Assembly (NCBI GenBank): GCA_943846755.1
Contig: OX044365.1
Span: 558,001 to 622,000, forward strand
Direction of reading: 5' to 3'
Source: UBA8752 sp002336475
GTDB lineage: Bacteria; Bacteroidota; Bacteroidia; Flavobacteriales_D; Sanyastnellaceae
DNA: 64,000 bases
Shown: piece by piece, positions 45,372 to 54,654 of the stretch
Position numbering within the stretch: position 1 is the stretch's first letter
Layout: each line of letters starts with the position of its first letter
Position numbers and translations under genes: made by a program
Notes under the pieces: generated by a model
Database searches by the model: none
Told to the model about the DNA's origin: nothing
The model's input: the letters and a program-made list of their open reading frames with translations, nothing else

Positions 45372-47882
45372 ATGAGCATGTCCTGGACCACATTCACCTC
45401 TTGCATCACCGCTTTATTCATGACCACCTCCTCGCTGGGAGCCGCCGCCCAATGGTACGCTGTTCCCCCGGAGAGTAAAGATGCCAGCTGGCAAGCTGGA
45501 GAACAGATGCGGGCTCAGGCGAGGGAGGCTGTTGCGGACGCCCGAGCAGTTTCCTACGACCACGCTTTGCTTTCGGTTGTACTCGACGCTGCACCTGCTG
45601 AATGGGATGGTGCACAGGGGTCGGGAACCCGCCTAGAAAACAGCAGCTGCAGATTGACCCTTCCCTTGGTGGCGCAAAATGACCGCGGTTGGGAGGCGCA
45701 CCCCTTCCGGGCCGTTCGTTCCGACGTCATGGCTCCTGCTTTGACAGCCAAGTATCCAGAAATCCGCAGTTACATGGTTCAATCCGAGCTCAACGGCTTG
45801 ATTTTTGGCCGCATCGACATGAGTCCGCGGGGGTTTCATGGCATCATCCATACCCCAGGCGGTACCGTGTACATCGACCCCTGGAACGTGGGGCAATTCG
45901 ACCAATTGATGGTGTACACCCGGACCGAATTCATGAACGTCACCGAAAAGCGGAGAGACGGCTGTGATGCGCGCCAAATGGGGGTAGGAAAAGGCACCGA
46001 TGCCAGTGGCACCGGACGGCTTGACGACGGCAAGATTACCCAGCGCGTTGGCCCTCCGTACGGTCCAACCCGGCGCAATTATTCGCTGGCCTTGGCATGC
46101 ACGGGAGAGTACGGTCAATTTCATGGAGGTACGGTCTCCAGCGTGTTGTCCGCCATGAACACGTCTATCAACCGCATCAACAGCATTGTGGAACCCGAAA
46201 TGGCCATCCGATTGACCCTCATCCCCGACAACGACGAATTGATCTTTCTGAACGGTTCTACGGACCCTTACACCAACTCCAACGGAGGAGCCATGCTGTC
46301 GCAAAACCAAAACACCATCGACAACATCATTGGTTTCAACGGGTATGACATCGGGCACGTGTTCTCCACGGGCGGCGGCGGCGTCGCTTACCTCGCCTCG
46401 GTATGCACGTCCTTCAAAGCCGGCGGTGTAACGGGGCTCCCCGCTCCCATTGGCGACCCTTTTGATGTGGACTACGTGGGGCACGAAATGGGGCATCAAT
46501 TTGGGTGCAACCACACCTTCAACAATTCCTGCAGTGGCAACCGCGCTTCATCGGCGGCCTATGAACCTGGCAGCGGTTCTACCATCATGAGTTACAGCGG
46601 AATTTGTGCGCCCAACCTGCAAAACAATTCCGACGATGTGTACCACGTGCACAGCCTGATCGAAGGAACCAACTATCTCCACAGCGGATTTGGCAACTCC
46701 TGTGCCACGCAGGCGTCCAGTGGAAATTCTGCCCCCACTGTTTCGGTGGGCGTGAGCACGTTTAGCATTCCAAAGGAGACCCCGTTCGAACTGACCGCTA
46801 TTGCCACCGACCCCAACCCTGCGAACACCTTGACCTACAGCTGGGAGCAGTACAACTTGGGCAATGCCACATCCAGCGGCGACAACAACCTCAACAACCC
46901 CGCCGGCAACGCCCCCTGCATCCGGTCATTTGCTCCTGTAACCTCCCCAACACGCGTCATCCCGAAAGTCGACAAACTGGTCAACAACCAAGTGTCTTTT
47001 GGAGAACACCTGCCTGACTACAGCAGAAACATGACATTTAAGTGCACCGTGCGCGACAACAATCCCGGTTGCGGTGGCGTGGCAGTGGGCACCAAGACCT
47101 TTCTGATCGACGCAACAACGGGCCCCTTCTTGGTGTCGTACCCCAACACCAACATCAGCCGCGCTGGAAACTCTGAATTGACCGTGCTCTGGGATGTTGC
47201 TGGAACCGATGGCGGCAACGTAAACTGCTCGGATGTAGACATCTATTGCAGTGTGGACGGAGGGTACACCTGGACATACCAGCTCGCTGAAAGCGTTCCC
47301 AATTCAGGATCTGCAGTGGTCGTTCTGCCCGCGATTACCACCAATGCTGCCCGCATCAAAGTGAAAGGGGACGGCTCCATCTTCTTTGACATTAGCAATG
47401 CCAACTTCACAATAACGGCTGTGCAGGGCTGCACGGACCCCACAGCGTGCAACTTCATGGACATTGCCTCTGTCGATGACGGTTCCTGTCAGCCCCCAGG
47501 CGTCCTCTATGCCGATGCCGACGGTGATGGCTTTGGAAATGCCGACGTGAACACCACGGGATGCGAAGGAAGTCTCATTGGTTTTGTCACAAACGCAACC
47601 GATTGCGATGATTCTCGTAATGACGTCTATCCTGGCGCGCCAGGGACGCAGGATGGCGTCGACAATGACTGTAGCGGCGGACCATTGGCTCCAGATGAGG
47701 AAAGCCAATGCCCGGAAGACCTCGATAACGATGGTTTCGTGAACGTCAATGACATCCTCCTGCTCCTCGGCGAGTTTGGTTGCGTTGAAGGATGTACGTT
47801 AGATGTGAACGGCATTCCAGGCGTGGATGTGGCAGATTTCTTGATCGTTCTTGGAGCGTTCGGTCTGCCTTGTTCGAACTGA
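45372..47882 (+). CDS. Secreted reprolysin-like zinc metalloprotease with dockerin-like C-terminus
   Basis: 836 residues from the ATG at 45372, which gives a good signal peptide ending 'GAAAQ' (residue 27); earlier in-frame ATGs do not. Residues about 30-190 look like a propeptide. The catalytic motif is 'HEMGHQFGCNH' with zinc ligands His371, His375 and His381, as in M12B proteases; 'IMSYSGIC' after it supplies the Met-turn. Ig-like domains follow ('PTVSVGVSTFSIPKETPFEL'). Next are one Cys-rich unit ('GCTDPTACNF'), a MopE-like metal-binding segment ('DADGDGFGNAD ... DGVDNDCSG'), and two dockerin-like loops ending 'LGAFGLPCSN'. The BNR protein gene follows after 40 bases. Confidence 0.88.
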   Translation: MSMSWTTFTSCITALFMTTSSLGAAAQWYAVPPESKDASWQAGEQMRAQAREAVADARAVSYDHALLSVVLDAAPAEWDGAQGSGTRLENSSCRLTLPLVAQNDRGWEAHPFRAVRSDVMAPALTAKYPEIRSYMVQSELNGLIFGRIDMSPRGFHGIIHTPGGTVYIDPWNVGQFDQLMVYTRTEFMNVTEKRRDGCDARQMGVGKGTDASGTGRLDDGKITQRVGPPYGPTRRNYSLALACTGEYGQFHGGTVSSVLSAMNTSINRINSIVEPEMAIRLTLIPDNDELIFLNGSTDPYTNSNGGAMLSQNQNTIDNIIGFNGYDIGHVFSTGGGGVAYLASVCTSFKAGGVTGLPAPIGDPFDVDYVGHEMGHQFGCNHTFNNSCSGNRASSAAYEPGSGSTIMSYSGICAPNLQNNSDDVYHVHSLIEGTNYLHSGFGNSCATQASSGNSAPTVSVGVSTFSIPKETPFELTAIATDPNPANTLTYSWEQYNLGNATSSGDNNLNNPAGNAPCIRSFAPVTSPTRVIPKVDKLVNNQVSFGEHLPDYSRNMTFKCTVRDNNPGCGGVAVGTKTFLIDATTGPFLVSYPNTNISRAGNSELTVLWDVAGTDGGNVNCSDVDIYCSVDGGYTWTYQLAESVPNSGSAVVVLPAITTNAARIKVKGDGSIFFDISNANFTITAVQGCTDPTACNFMDIASVDDGSCQPPGVLYADADGDGFGNADVNTTGCEGSLIGFVTNATDCDDSRNDVYPGAPGTQDGVDNDCSGGPLAPDEESQCPEDLDNDGFVNVNDILLLLGEFGCVEGCTLDVNGIPGVDVADFLIVLGAFGLPCSN

Positions 47883-47922
47883 CCCAGTGCCTCTTTTTGG
47901 GGCCAGAAATGCCCCTTGTACA

Positions 47923-50900
47923 ATGCCCCTTGCACACACACTTTCAGCCCCGACGCTGAGCCGCCCCAAGAGGGCGAAGTGTGCCCTGATTTTAGGGTTG
48001 TTCTGGGGGTTGCTGACGGGCCTTCAAGCCCAAGGTGATGCCGCGGCGCATTGGAGCGAAGCCATGCGCCAAGGGACCTTGCCTATAGACTCCATTGAGG
48101 CCTTGTATGCGGCTGACGGCCCGTCTCCTGCATTGCGGGGCAAAGGCGCTAAACCGTTCCAACGTTGGTTGGCCTTTATGAAACCCCGGGTCGATGCCGG
48201 TGGCATGCGCCCATCGAATGCGGCCATTGCGCGCTCCCTTGAACGCGCCGAGGAGGACCGCCTGCAAGAGTCAGCGCAACGGACCACCACAGACCCCAGC
48301 TGGTCATTTGCTGGACCTGTAGGTCCCACAGGCCTCGGAGGAAGCGGACGCCTCAACCGGTTGGTAAACCGGCCTGGCTCAACAGAAGAATGGTGGGCCT
48401 GTGCCCCAGCAGGAGGGTTGTGGCGCACGCTCAATGGAGGCGATGACTGGACCGCCATGGGCGGACAGCAACTGGCCTCTATCGGCGTATCGGACATTGC
48501 TTTTCACCCTGTCAACCCCAACCGCATTTGGATTGCCACGGGCGATGGCGACTTTGGAGACACCCGTTCCATTGGCATCTGGACCTCCTTTGATGGAGGC
48601 CTGACATGGGAAGCCACCGGATTGGACTGGGGCACCAACATGGGCCGCACCTTGACCCGAATTCTGGTGCACCCCAGCCATCCTGACACCTTGTGGACCT
48701 CATCGAGCTTGGGGGTCTACCGCAGCATCAACGGCGGAGAGAATTGGATCAGGACCATCACTGGAAACTTCGCCTCACTGGAAGTTGACCCCTCCGATCC
48801 TGAGCACATCCTTGCAGCGGAGTTCGGCAATGACATTGCCGAGAGCCATGACGCAGGTGCCACCTGGGAGGTCAACAGCCTCGATGGCACTTCGTTTGGC
48901 ATCAGCCGGATCACCCTTGCCTTTGCGCCTTCAGCGCCCGACACGGTCTACGCTGTGGCCGGCAAAAACAACGACCAAGGCTTTGCCGGTTTCTGGCGCA
49001 GTACAGACGGAGGTTCAAGTTGGACTGCCCGCATGCTGGAAGGCGAAGGCCCCAACTTGTTGGGCTGGACTGTGGATGGTGAAGACTCCGGAGGACAAGC
49101 ATGGTATGACCTGGCCTTGGCCGTTCATCCCGAAAATCCCAACCGGGTGCACGTCGGCGGGGTCAACCTCTGGGGATCAGAAGATGGAGGTGCCCAATGG
49201 CAATGTGCTGCACATTGGTATGCCGGTGCTGATCTTCCCTATTTGCACGCGGACCAACACGGCTTGAAATACCTCGATGACGGCCGAATGCTCGTCGCCA
49301 ATGATGGCGGCGCTTTTGTGTTTGACCCCACATCGTCTCTGTCGACCGACAAAAGCGCAGGGTTGGCCATCACACAGGCGTACAGGCTCGACCTGGACCC
49401 TCAAGCCATTGACCGCTTGCTTGTGGGCACCCAAGACAACGGCACTTTCATGAAGCATGAGGGGGCTTGGGAACATGTTTTGGGGGGCGACGGCTTCCAA
49501 TGCGCCTTTCATGGCGCACTGTCCGAGGTGGTGTACGCCTCTCTGTATTATGGCCAGGTGTTTCGCTCCGACGATGGCGGAAACGCCTTTCAGCAAATCG
49601 CGGGCAATGCAGGCAGTGAAGAAAACCAACAGGGCGCATGGCTGACCCCATGGGAGGTGAGCCCCTTTAATCCCGACTGGGTGTACATCGCCAAGGACAA
49701 AGTCTATCGGTCGACCAACCGGGGCAACCATTGGGTTCCCCTCGAAACATTGCCGGGCGGAGACTGCACCGGGATGGCATTGGCAGCCAATGACGTGAGC
49801 CGGCTCTATGTCATGAAAGAATTCAGGATGTTCCGGTCCACCGACGGACAGACCTTTAGCGAATTGGACCCTCCGAATGGATTTGACTGGATCACCGATG
49901 TCCACGTGGCTCCAAACGATGCAGACCACCTCTGGGCCTCCCTCTCGAACTACAACGATTCCACCAAGGTCATCGAAAGCCTTGACGGCGGTCTGAACTG
50001 GACCAACATCAGCGAGGGCCTGCCCCCGGCTCCGGTCAACTGCGTGGAGCGCGACGAAGAATCTGGCATCTTATATGCGGGGACCGACATCGGCGTCTAC
50101 GCCCGGCCAGATGTACCCGGTGCCACATGGGAGCGGCTTTCTGACGGCCTTCCCAATGTGGTGGTCTCTGACCTGCTCATCCACAGCCCCTCAGGACGCT
50201 TGGCTGCTGCCACTTATGGCAGGGGCGTGTACATGCTGGATCTTCCCGACCCCCCTGCAAAAGACGCGGCATTGGGCAGAATCCGATCGCCGAGGGGCTC
50301 CAGTTGCGCCGACAATCCGCCTGTCGAAGTCCCCGTGCTCAACCTCGGAACCACCGACATCCACCAGCTGCACCTTCAATACGGCTACTTCGGTGGTGCG
50401 TCAGCGGATACGGTCTGGAATGGACACATCGCCCCAGGAGACAGCACACACCTGTTTCTCGACCCCATTGCTGCGCCTTCTGGCTTTGCCGACTTCTCCA
50501 TCATCATTACTGCTGTCGATGGCGCATCCGACAACCGAAGCTCAAACAACACCCGCGCCACCCAATCGCTGCGGATTGACAGCAGCACAGCGGTGGTGCT
50601 CACCTTTACATCGGACTGCTTTGGATCTCAGCACGGCTGGCTTTTCAAAGACGCCCAAGGACGCGTGTTGCACAGAAGCGGTTGGCTCGACCCCCTGTCC
50701 ACGCAGCAAGACACCCTCTGTCTGCCCCAAGGCTGCATGACTTTCGAGGTTCACAGGGACCAATTGAGCGGTTACGAAAGCCTCATGGCCGATTGTGGAA
50801 CGGGGCTGGCTTACAGCCTCAAACTGCTGGGAACTGAAGACCCTTTCATGTCCTCGCCAACGAACGGGGTCGAGGGCAGTTACAACTTCTGTCTGCCCAA

Positions 50901-52059
50901 CGTCGACGACGGTGGCTGTAAGGACCCCTATGCCTCAAACTATGCAGCCGACGCCCTGTTCGATGACGGCACTTGCGAATCCACTTGCTATCCGCTGACC
51001 ATCGACATCCAACCGGATTGCCATCCAGAGGAAACCAGTTGGAGCCTGGCCCCCGGCGGATTGTCCATTGCCATGGGCACCATCCCCGCCAGCGGTCAAC
51101 AATGGAACCTTTGCCTGGATGCCGGGTGTCGCACTTTTCAAATCCAAGACCATCAGGTCAATGGTTGGACGCCCTGCCCGGGGTCTTCAGCTTCGGTGAC
51201 CTTGACCAGCCTTGGAGACACCCTCTATCACGCCGTCAACCCGGATTTCGGGAGCATTTTACAAACCGAAGTGTGCTTGCCCCCCGTCCACCTCGTGGGG
51301 TGCATGGTGCCCAGCGCCTGCAACTTTGATCCCCTCGCAGATGGCGCCGGGACCTGTGATTACTCCTGCTACGGTTGCACCGACTCCACCGCCTGCAACT
51401 TTGACCCGCCGGCCACCAAGAGCGATGGTTCATGCATCCAAGCCACAGGATGCACCCACCCTGCCGCGTGCAATTTCGATCTGTTCTCATTGTGCGATGA
51501 CGGAAGTTGTGTCTTCCCAGAAACTGGTCTCGACTGCGACGGGCAATGCTTAGGTGGCGATTCAGATGGCGACGGCGTGTGCGATGGCGATGAATTCTCT
51601 GGGTGCACCCACCCAGATGCCTGCAACTTCCTGTTGGGAGCCACCGAAGACGATGGCAGCTGCTTGTTTCCCAGCACGGCATGGCCCGACACCGACGGAG
51701 ATGGCTTTGGCGACCAGACCAATGGATTGTCAGAGGATTTTTGTGGCGTTCCTCCTCCTGGCTGGGTGCTCAACGACAACGACTGCAACGACGCCAATGC
51801 CAACTTCTATCCAGAAGCTCCGCTCCTGCCCCTCGGCGGAGACGTGAATTGCGACGGGTTTGTCTCTGGCGCCGAGTTGGCGCCCTGCTCGAGCGACATC
51901 AATCAAGACGGCATTACCGCCATTGACGACCTGCTCGGACTGCTGAGTGAGTTTGGCTGTCTCTCCGACTGCACGCAGGATGTGGACGGCAACGGCATGG
52001 TCTCCAGTGCCGACCTGCTGATTCTTTTGGCGGCTTTTGGGATGGAATGCAGCAATTGA
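47923..52059 (+). CDS. Large secreted Asp-box (BNR) beta-propeller protein with Cys-rich units and dockerin-like C-terminus
   Basis: 1,378 residues. Signal peptide to 'GLQAQ' (residue 37). The first 750 residues hold about ten Asp-box motifs, such as 'WTSFDGGLTWE', 'YRSINGGENW', 'WRSTDGGSSW', 'FRSDDGG' and 'IESLDGGLNW', as in sortilin/Vps10-type or sialidase-like propellers. No sialidase catalytic arginines can be assigned by eye, so enzyme activity is not claimed. A CARDB-like domain, two similar beta domains, four Cys-rich units and a degenerate metal-binding stretch ('DTDGDGFGDQTNG') follow. The end has two dockerin-like loops ('DINQDGITAIDDLLGLLSEF', 'SADLLILLAAFGMECSN'). Probably cotranscribed with the metalloprotease. 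Confidence 0.85.
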   Translation: MPLAHTLSAPTLSRPKRAKCALILGLFWGLLTGLQAQGDAAAHWSEAMRQGTLPIDSIEALYAADGPSPALRGKGAKPFQRWLAFMKPRVDAGGMRPSNAAIARSLERAEEDRLQESAQRTTTDPSWSFAGPVGPTGLGGSGRLNRLVNRPGSTEEWWACAPAGGLWRTLNGGDDWTAMGGQQLASIGVSDIAFHPVNPNRIWIATGDGDFGDTRSIGIWTSFDGGLTWEATGLDWGTNMGRTLTRILVHPSHPDTLWTSSSLGVYRSINGGENWIRTITGNFASLEVDPSDPEHILAAEFGNDIAESHDAGATWEVNSLDGTSFGISRITLAFAPSAPDTVYAVAGKNNDQGFAGFWRSTDGGSSWTARMLEGEGPNLLGWTVDGEDSGGQAWYDLALAVHPENPNRVHVGGVNLWGSEDGGAQWQCAAHWYAGADLPYLHADQHGLKYLDDGRMLVANDGGAFVFDPTSSLSTDKSAGLAITQAYRLDLDPQAIDRLLVGTQDNGTFMKHEGAWEHVLGGDGFQCAFHGALSEVVYASLYYGQVFRSDDGGNAFQQIAGNAGSEENQQGAWLTPWEVSPFNPDWVYIAKDKVYRSTNRGNHWVPLETLPGGDCTGMALAANDVSRLYVMKEFRMFRSTDGQTFSELDPPNGFDWITDVHVAPNDADHLWASLSNYNDSTKVIESLDGGLNWTNISEGLPPAPVNCVERDEESGILYAGTDIGVYARPDVPGATWERLSDGLPNVVVSDLLIHSPSGRLAAATYGRGVYMLDLPDPPAKDAALGRIRSPRGSSCADNPPVEVPVLNLGTTDIHQLHLQYGYFGGASADTVWNGHIAPGDSTHLFLDPIAAPSGFADFSIIITAVDGASDNRSSNNTRATQSLRIDSSTAVVLTFTSDCFGSQHGWLFKDAQGRVLHRSGWLDPLSTQQDTLCLPQGCMTFEVHRDQLSGYESLMADCGTGLAYSLKLLGTEDPFMSSPTNGVEGSYNFCLPNVDDGGCKDPYASNYAADALFDDGTCESTCYPLTIDIQPDCHPEETSWSLAPGGLSIAMGTIPASGQQWNLCLDAGCRTFQIQDHQVNGWTPCPGSSASVTLTSLGDTLYHAVNPDFGSILQTEVCLPPVHLVGCMVPSACNFDPLADGAGTCDYSCYGCTDSTACNFDPPATKSDGSCIQATGCTHPAACNFDLFSLCDDGSCVFPETGLDCDGQCLGGDSDGDGVCDGDEFSGCTHPDACNFLLGATEDDGSCLFPSTAWPDTDGDGFGDQTNGLSEDFCGVPPPGWVLNDNDCNDANANFYPEAPLLPLGGDVNCDGFVSGAELAPCSSDINQDGITAIDDLLGLLSEFGCLSDCTQDVDGNGMVSSADLLILLAAFGMECSN

Positions 52060-52083
52060 CATGGTACCCCCCAAATTTTGGCC

Positions 52084-52091
52084 GAATTTCG
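52084..52091 (+). promoter_or_regulatory. Possible -7 element GAATTTCG for pepD
   Basis: Resembles the prfC element TAATTTCG with T changed to G, 4 bases before the pepD ATG. Weak on its own; listed because the spacing matches. Confidence 0.2.
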
Positions 52092-52095
52092 GGGC

Positions 52096-53565
52096 ATGTC
52101 TGAAGCAGTACGCCAATTGGAACCGAAAGCCCTGTGGGGCCGGTTCGCCGACTTGAATGCCATCCCCCGCCCATCGGGCAAAGAAGAAGCCGTGTGCCGG
52201 TGGATCACGGGACTCGCAGAATCTAAAGGGCTCGATGTTTCCTCCGACGACGTGGGCAATGTGCTGGTGCGCAAACCTGCTACAGCCGGCATGGAGGGCC
52301 GCAAGACCGTCATTCTTCAAAGCCATGTCGACATGGTCTGCCAGAAGAACAACGACACTGAATTCGACTTCGATACCGAAGGAATTCGGATGGTGGTGGA
52401 CGGCGACTGGGTGCGTGCCCAAGGCACCACCCTCGGAGCAGACAACGGGCTCGGCGTGGCCACCATGCTCGCCATCATGGAAAGCACCAACACCCCCCAC
52501 CCCCCGCTCGAGCTGCTCTTCACCATCGATGAAGAGACCGGCATGACCGGTGCCCTTGAGCTCAAGCAAGGCTGGATGGAAGGTGAAATCTTGCTGAACC
52601 TGGACACAGAAGACGACCGCGAGATTGGCATCGGCTGCGCCGGCGGCATTGACTTGGGCTTTTCAGGCCAGCTGGCCACCAACGCCCCCGCTGCTTCTCA
52701 TGGCATTGTGGTAGAAGTCAAAGGTGGGAGTGGCGGCCACAGCGGTATGGACATTCACAAGGGCATTGCCAACGCCAACAAGCTCTTGGTCCGCGTTCTG
52801 CGGGAAATGATGTTGTCCCAAGATGGTGGCTCAACCATCGAACTCTCGGCACTGGATGGCGGCGGATTGCGCAATGCCATTCCGCGCGAAGCCAGGGCCA
52901 CGATTGCCAGCAGCCAAACAGCCTCCGATTGGTCCCAGCAGCTCCAAGGACTCACCGCCGACATTCAGGCCGAGTACCGGACCACCGACCCTTCCCTGTC
53001 GGTCTCCTTTCATACTGCAGACGCCCCTGACCAGGTCTTGAGCAGCAGCACCGCTGTCACTTTTTTGTCTGCATTGGACTTCTGCCCCAATGGCATTGAC
53101 CGCATGAGCCCTGACATCGAGGGACTGGTTCAGACCTCCAACAATGTGGCCCGCATCTCCTTAAAGGCAGGTGCGGCCGAAGTCCACTGCCTCACGAGAA
53201 GCTCAGTAGACACCGAGAAGATGGACCTCGCCCGCAGAATCGAAGCGGGATTTGCTTTGGCAGGGTTGAACGCATCCCGAGGAGGCGCTTACCCCGGCTG
53301 GACGCCGGACCCAGACAGCGAAGTGGTGCGCATGATGGCGGACCTGTACCGAGAACTGCACGGCCACGAGCCCCTGGTGCTGGCTTGTCATGCCGGCCTC
53401 GAATGTGGCATCCTTGGAAGCCGATACCCGGCACTCGATATGGTCAGCTTTGGCCCCACCATTTTGGGGGCGCACAGCCCCGACGAAAGGGCTTCGGTTT
53501 CTTCAGTCCACAAATACTGGGCTTGGTTCCTTGAATCATTGGCCCGCACACCCCAACGCGCATGA
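52096..53565 (+). CDS. pepD: Cytosolic beta-Ala-His / Xaa-His dipeptidase (M20 family)
   Basis: Cleaves dipeptides with C-terminal His and similar substrates, using two zinc ions. 489 residues, the usual length. Metal ligands are in 'SHVDMVCQK', 'GADNGLGVA' and 'DTEDD'; the catalytic Glu pair is in 'DEETGMTGAL'. 'GGHSGMDIHKGIANAN' marks the dimerisation lid. The ATG at 52096 is preferred over the TTG six codons upstream. It overlaps surE by 4 bases, so it leads the pepD-surE-small protein-lpxB run. Confidence 0.95.
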   Translation: MSEAVRQLEPKALWGRFADLNAIPRPSGKEEAVCRWITGLAESKGLDVSSDDVGNVLVRKPATAGMEGRKTVILQSHVDMVCQKNNDTEFDFDTEGIRMVVDGDWVRAQGTTLGADNGLGVATMLAIMESTNTPHPPLELLFTIDEETGMTGALELKQGWMEGEILLNLDTEDDREIGIGCAGGIDLGFSGQLATNAPAASHGIVVEVKGGSGGHSGMDIHKGIANANKLLVRVLREMMLSQDGGSTIELSALDGGGLRNAIPREARATIASSQTASDWSQQLQGLTADIQAEYRTTDPSLSVSFHTADAPDQVLSSSTAVTFLSALDFCPNGIDRMSPDIEGLVQTSNNVARISLKAGAAEVHCLTRSSVDTEKMDLARRIEAGFALAGLNASRGGAYPGWTPDPDSEVVRMMADLYRELHGHEPLVLACHAGLECGILGSRYPALDMVSFGPTILGAHSPDERASVSSVHKYWAWFLESLARTPQRA

Positions 53566-54356
53566 CATCTGAACGCAGGCCGCGGATTGCGGTGATCAAC
53601 GACGATGGCATCACGGCCAAGGGCATCCAAGCCCTTTCCGAAGCCATGACCGGTTTTGGAGACGTTTACGTCATCGCACCAGACAGCCCTCAAAGCGGGA
53701 TGGGCCACGCCGTGACTTTTAGCAGCATTTTGAAGCTCCACCCCTTCGAATTCGGCCGGGGTGTGACGGAGGCACGGTCTTGTTCTGGAACCCCCGTGGA
53801 TTGCGTCAAATTGGCCGTAGCCGAAGTCTTTGGGGAGGACAACCTCCCGGACTTGCTGGTGTCTGGCATCAACCACGGGAGCAACGCCTCCATCAATGTC
53901 ATCTATTCCGGCACCATGTCAGCCGCAGTAGAAGGCGCCATGTGTGGCATTCCTTCCGTTGGCTTCTCCCTGCTCGACGAGCGTTGGGACGCCGATTTTT
54001 CGGCATCGGTTGAAGTGGCCAAGACGGTCGTCAAGGGCATTTTGCAGCACGGCTTGCCTGCGGGAACCTGCCTCAACGTCAACATTCCCAAAGTCGCCAA
54101 AGAGGACCTCAAAGGCATCCGCATTTGCCGGCAAGCCATGGGCCATTGGCGCGACACATTTGACCAGCGCGCCACCCCAGGTGGCAGCCCCTATTACTGG
54201 ATGCGCGGAGAGTTCCACAATCCCGACAAGGGCAAGGATACCGACATCTACGCCTTGCAAGAGGGCTACGCCAGCGTGGTCCCCGTGCAGTTTGACCTCA
54301 CCGCCCACCACACCATTGGCACCCTGAACAGTTGGAACCTGGACCATGAAGCGTGA
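53562..54356 (+). CDS. surE: 5'/3'-nucleotidase SurE
   Basis: Survival phosphatase acting on nucleoside monophosphates. 264 residues. The metal-binding 'NDDGITAKGI' near residue 13, 'APDSPQSGMGHAVTF' and 'GINHGSNASINVIYSGTMSA' are all present. In Bacteroidota surE commonly lies upstream of lpxB, as here. Confidence 0.96.
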   Translation: MTSERRPRIAVINDDGITAKGIQALSEAMTGFGDVYVIAPDSPQSGMGHAVTFSSILKLHPFEFGRGVTEARSCSGTPVDCVKLAVAEVFGEDNLPDLLVSGINHGSNASINVIYSGTMSAAVEGAMCGIPSVGFSLLDERWDADFSASVEVAKTVVKGILQHGLPAGTCLNVNIPKVAKEDLKGIRICRQAMGHWRDTFDQRATPGGSPYYWMRGEFHNPDKGKDTDIYALQEGYASVVPVQFDLTAHHTIGTLNSWNLDHEA

Positions 54357-54654
54357 GCTGCTGGATACTTTGCCGGTGGGCATATTGGGCGGTCTGGTTT
54401 CTGCCCTGTTGGGCTATGTGATCCTCGGAACGGCATGGGGTTGGGTTCAGGATGAATCTTTGGCCTATTTCAACAGGGAAGTGTTTTGGGGCAGCCCCCT
54501 CTACAAAGACAGGATTGCCAGCCTTTGCGTCCTCGCAATCGTCCCCGCTTTTCACCTTGCCTACAAGCGCAAATTGGACCAATTCGCCAGGGGGACCATG
54601 CTGGTCATGGTGTTGATGGTGATCGCCATCGTCTACTTCCAATACGGCGAATGA
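54346..54654 (+). CDS. Small membrane protein of unknown function between surE and lpxB
   Basis: 102 residues with three hydrophobic segments: about 10-33 ('VGILGGLVSALLGYVIL'), 60-72 and 84-98 ('MLVMVLMVIAIVYF'). Lys/Arg-rich loops ('LAYKRKLDQFARG') set the topology. It overlaps surE by 11 bases, and its TGA overlaps the lpxB ATG, so it is translated as part of this operon. I do not recognise a family. Its place next to lpxB suggests an envelope role, but nothing in the sequence proves it. Confidence 0.75.
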   Translation: MKRELLDTLPVGILGGLVSALLGYVILGTAWGWVQDESLAYFNREVFWGSPLYKDRIASLCVLAIVPAFHLAYKRKLDQFARGTMLVMVLMVIAIVYFQYGE

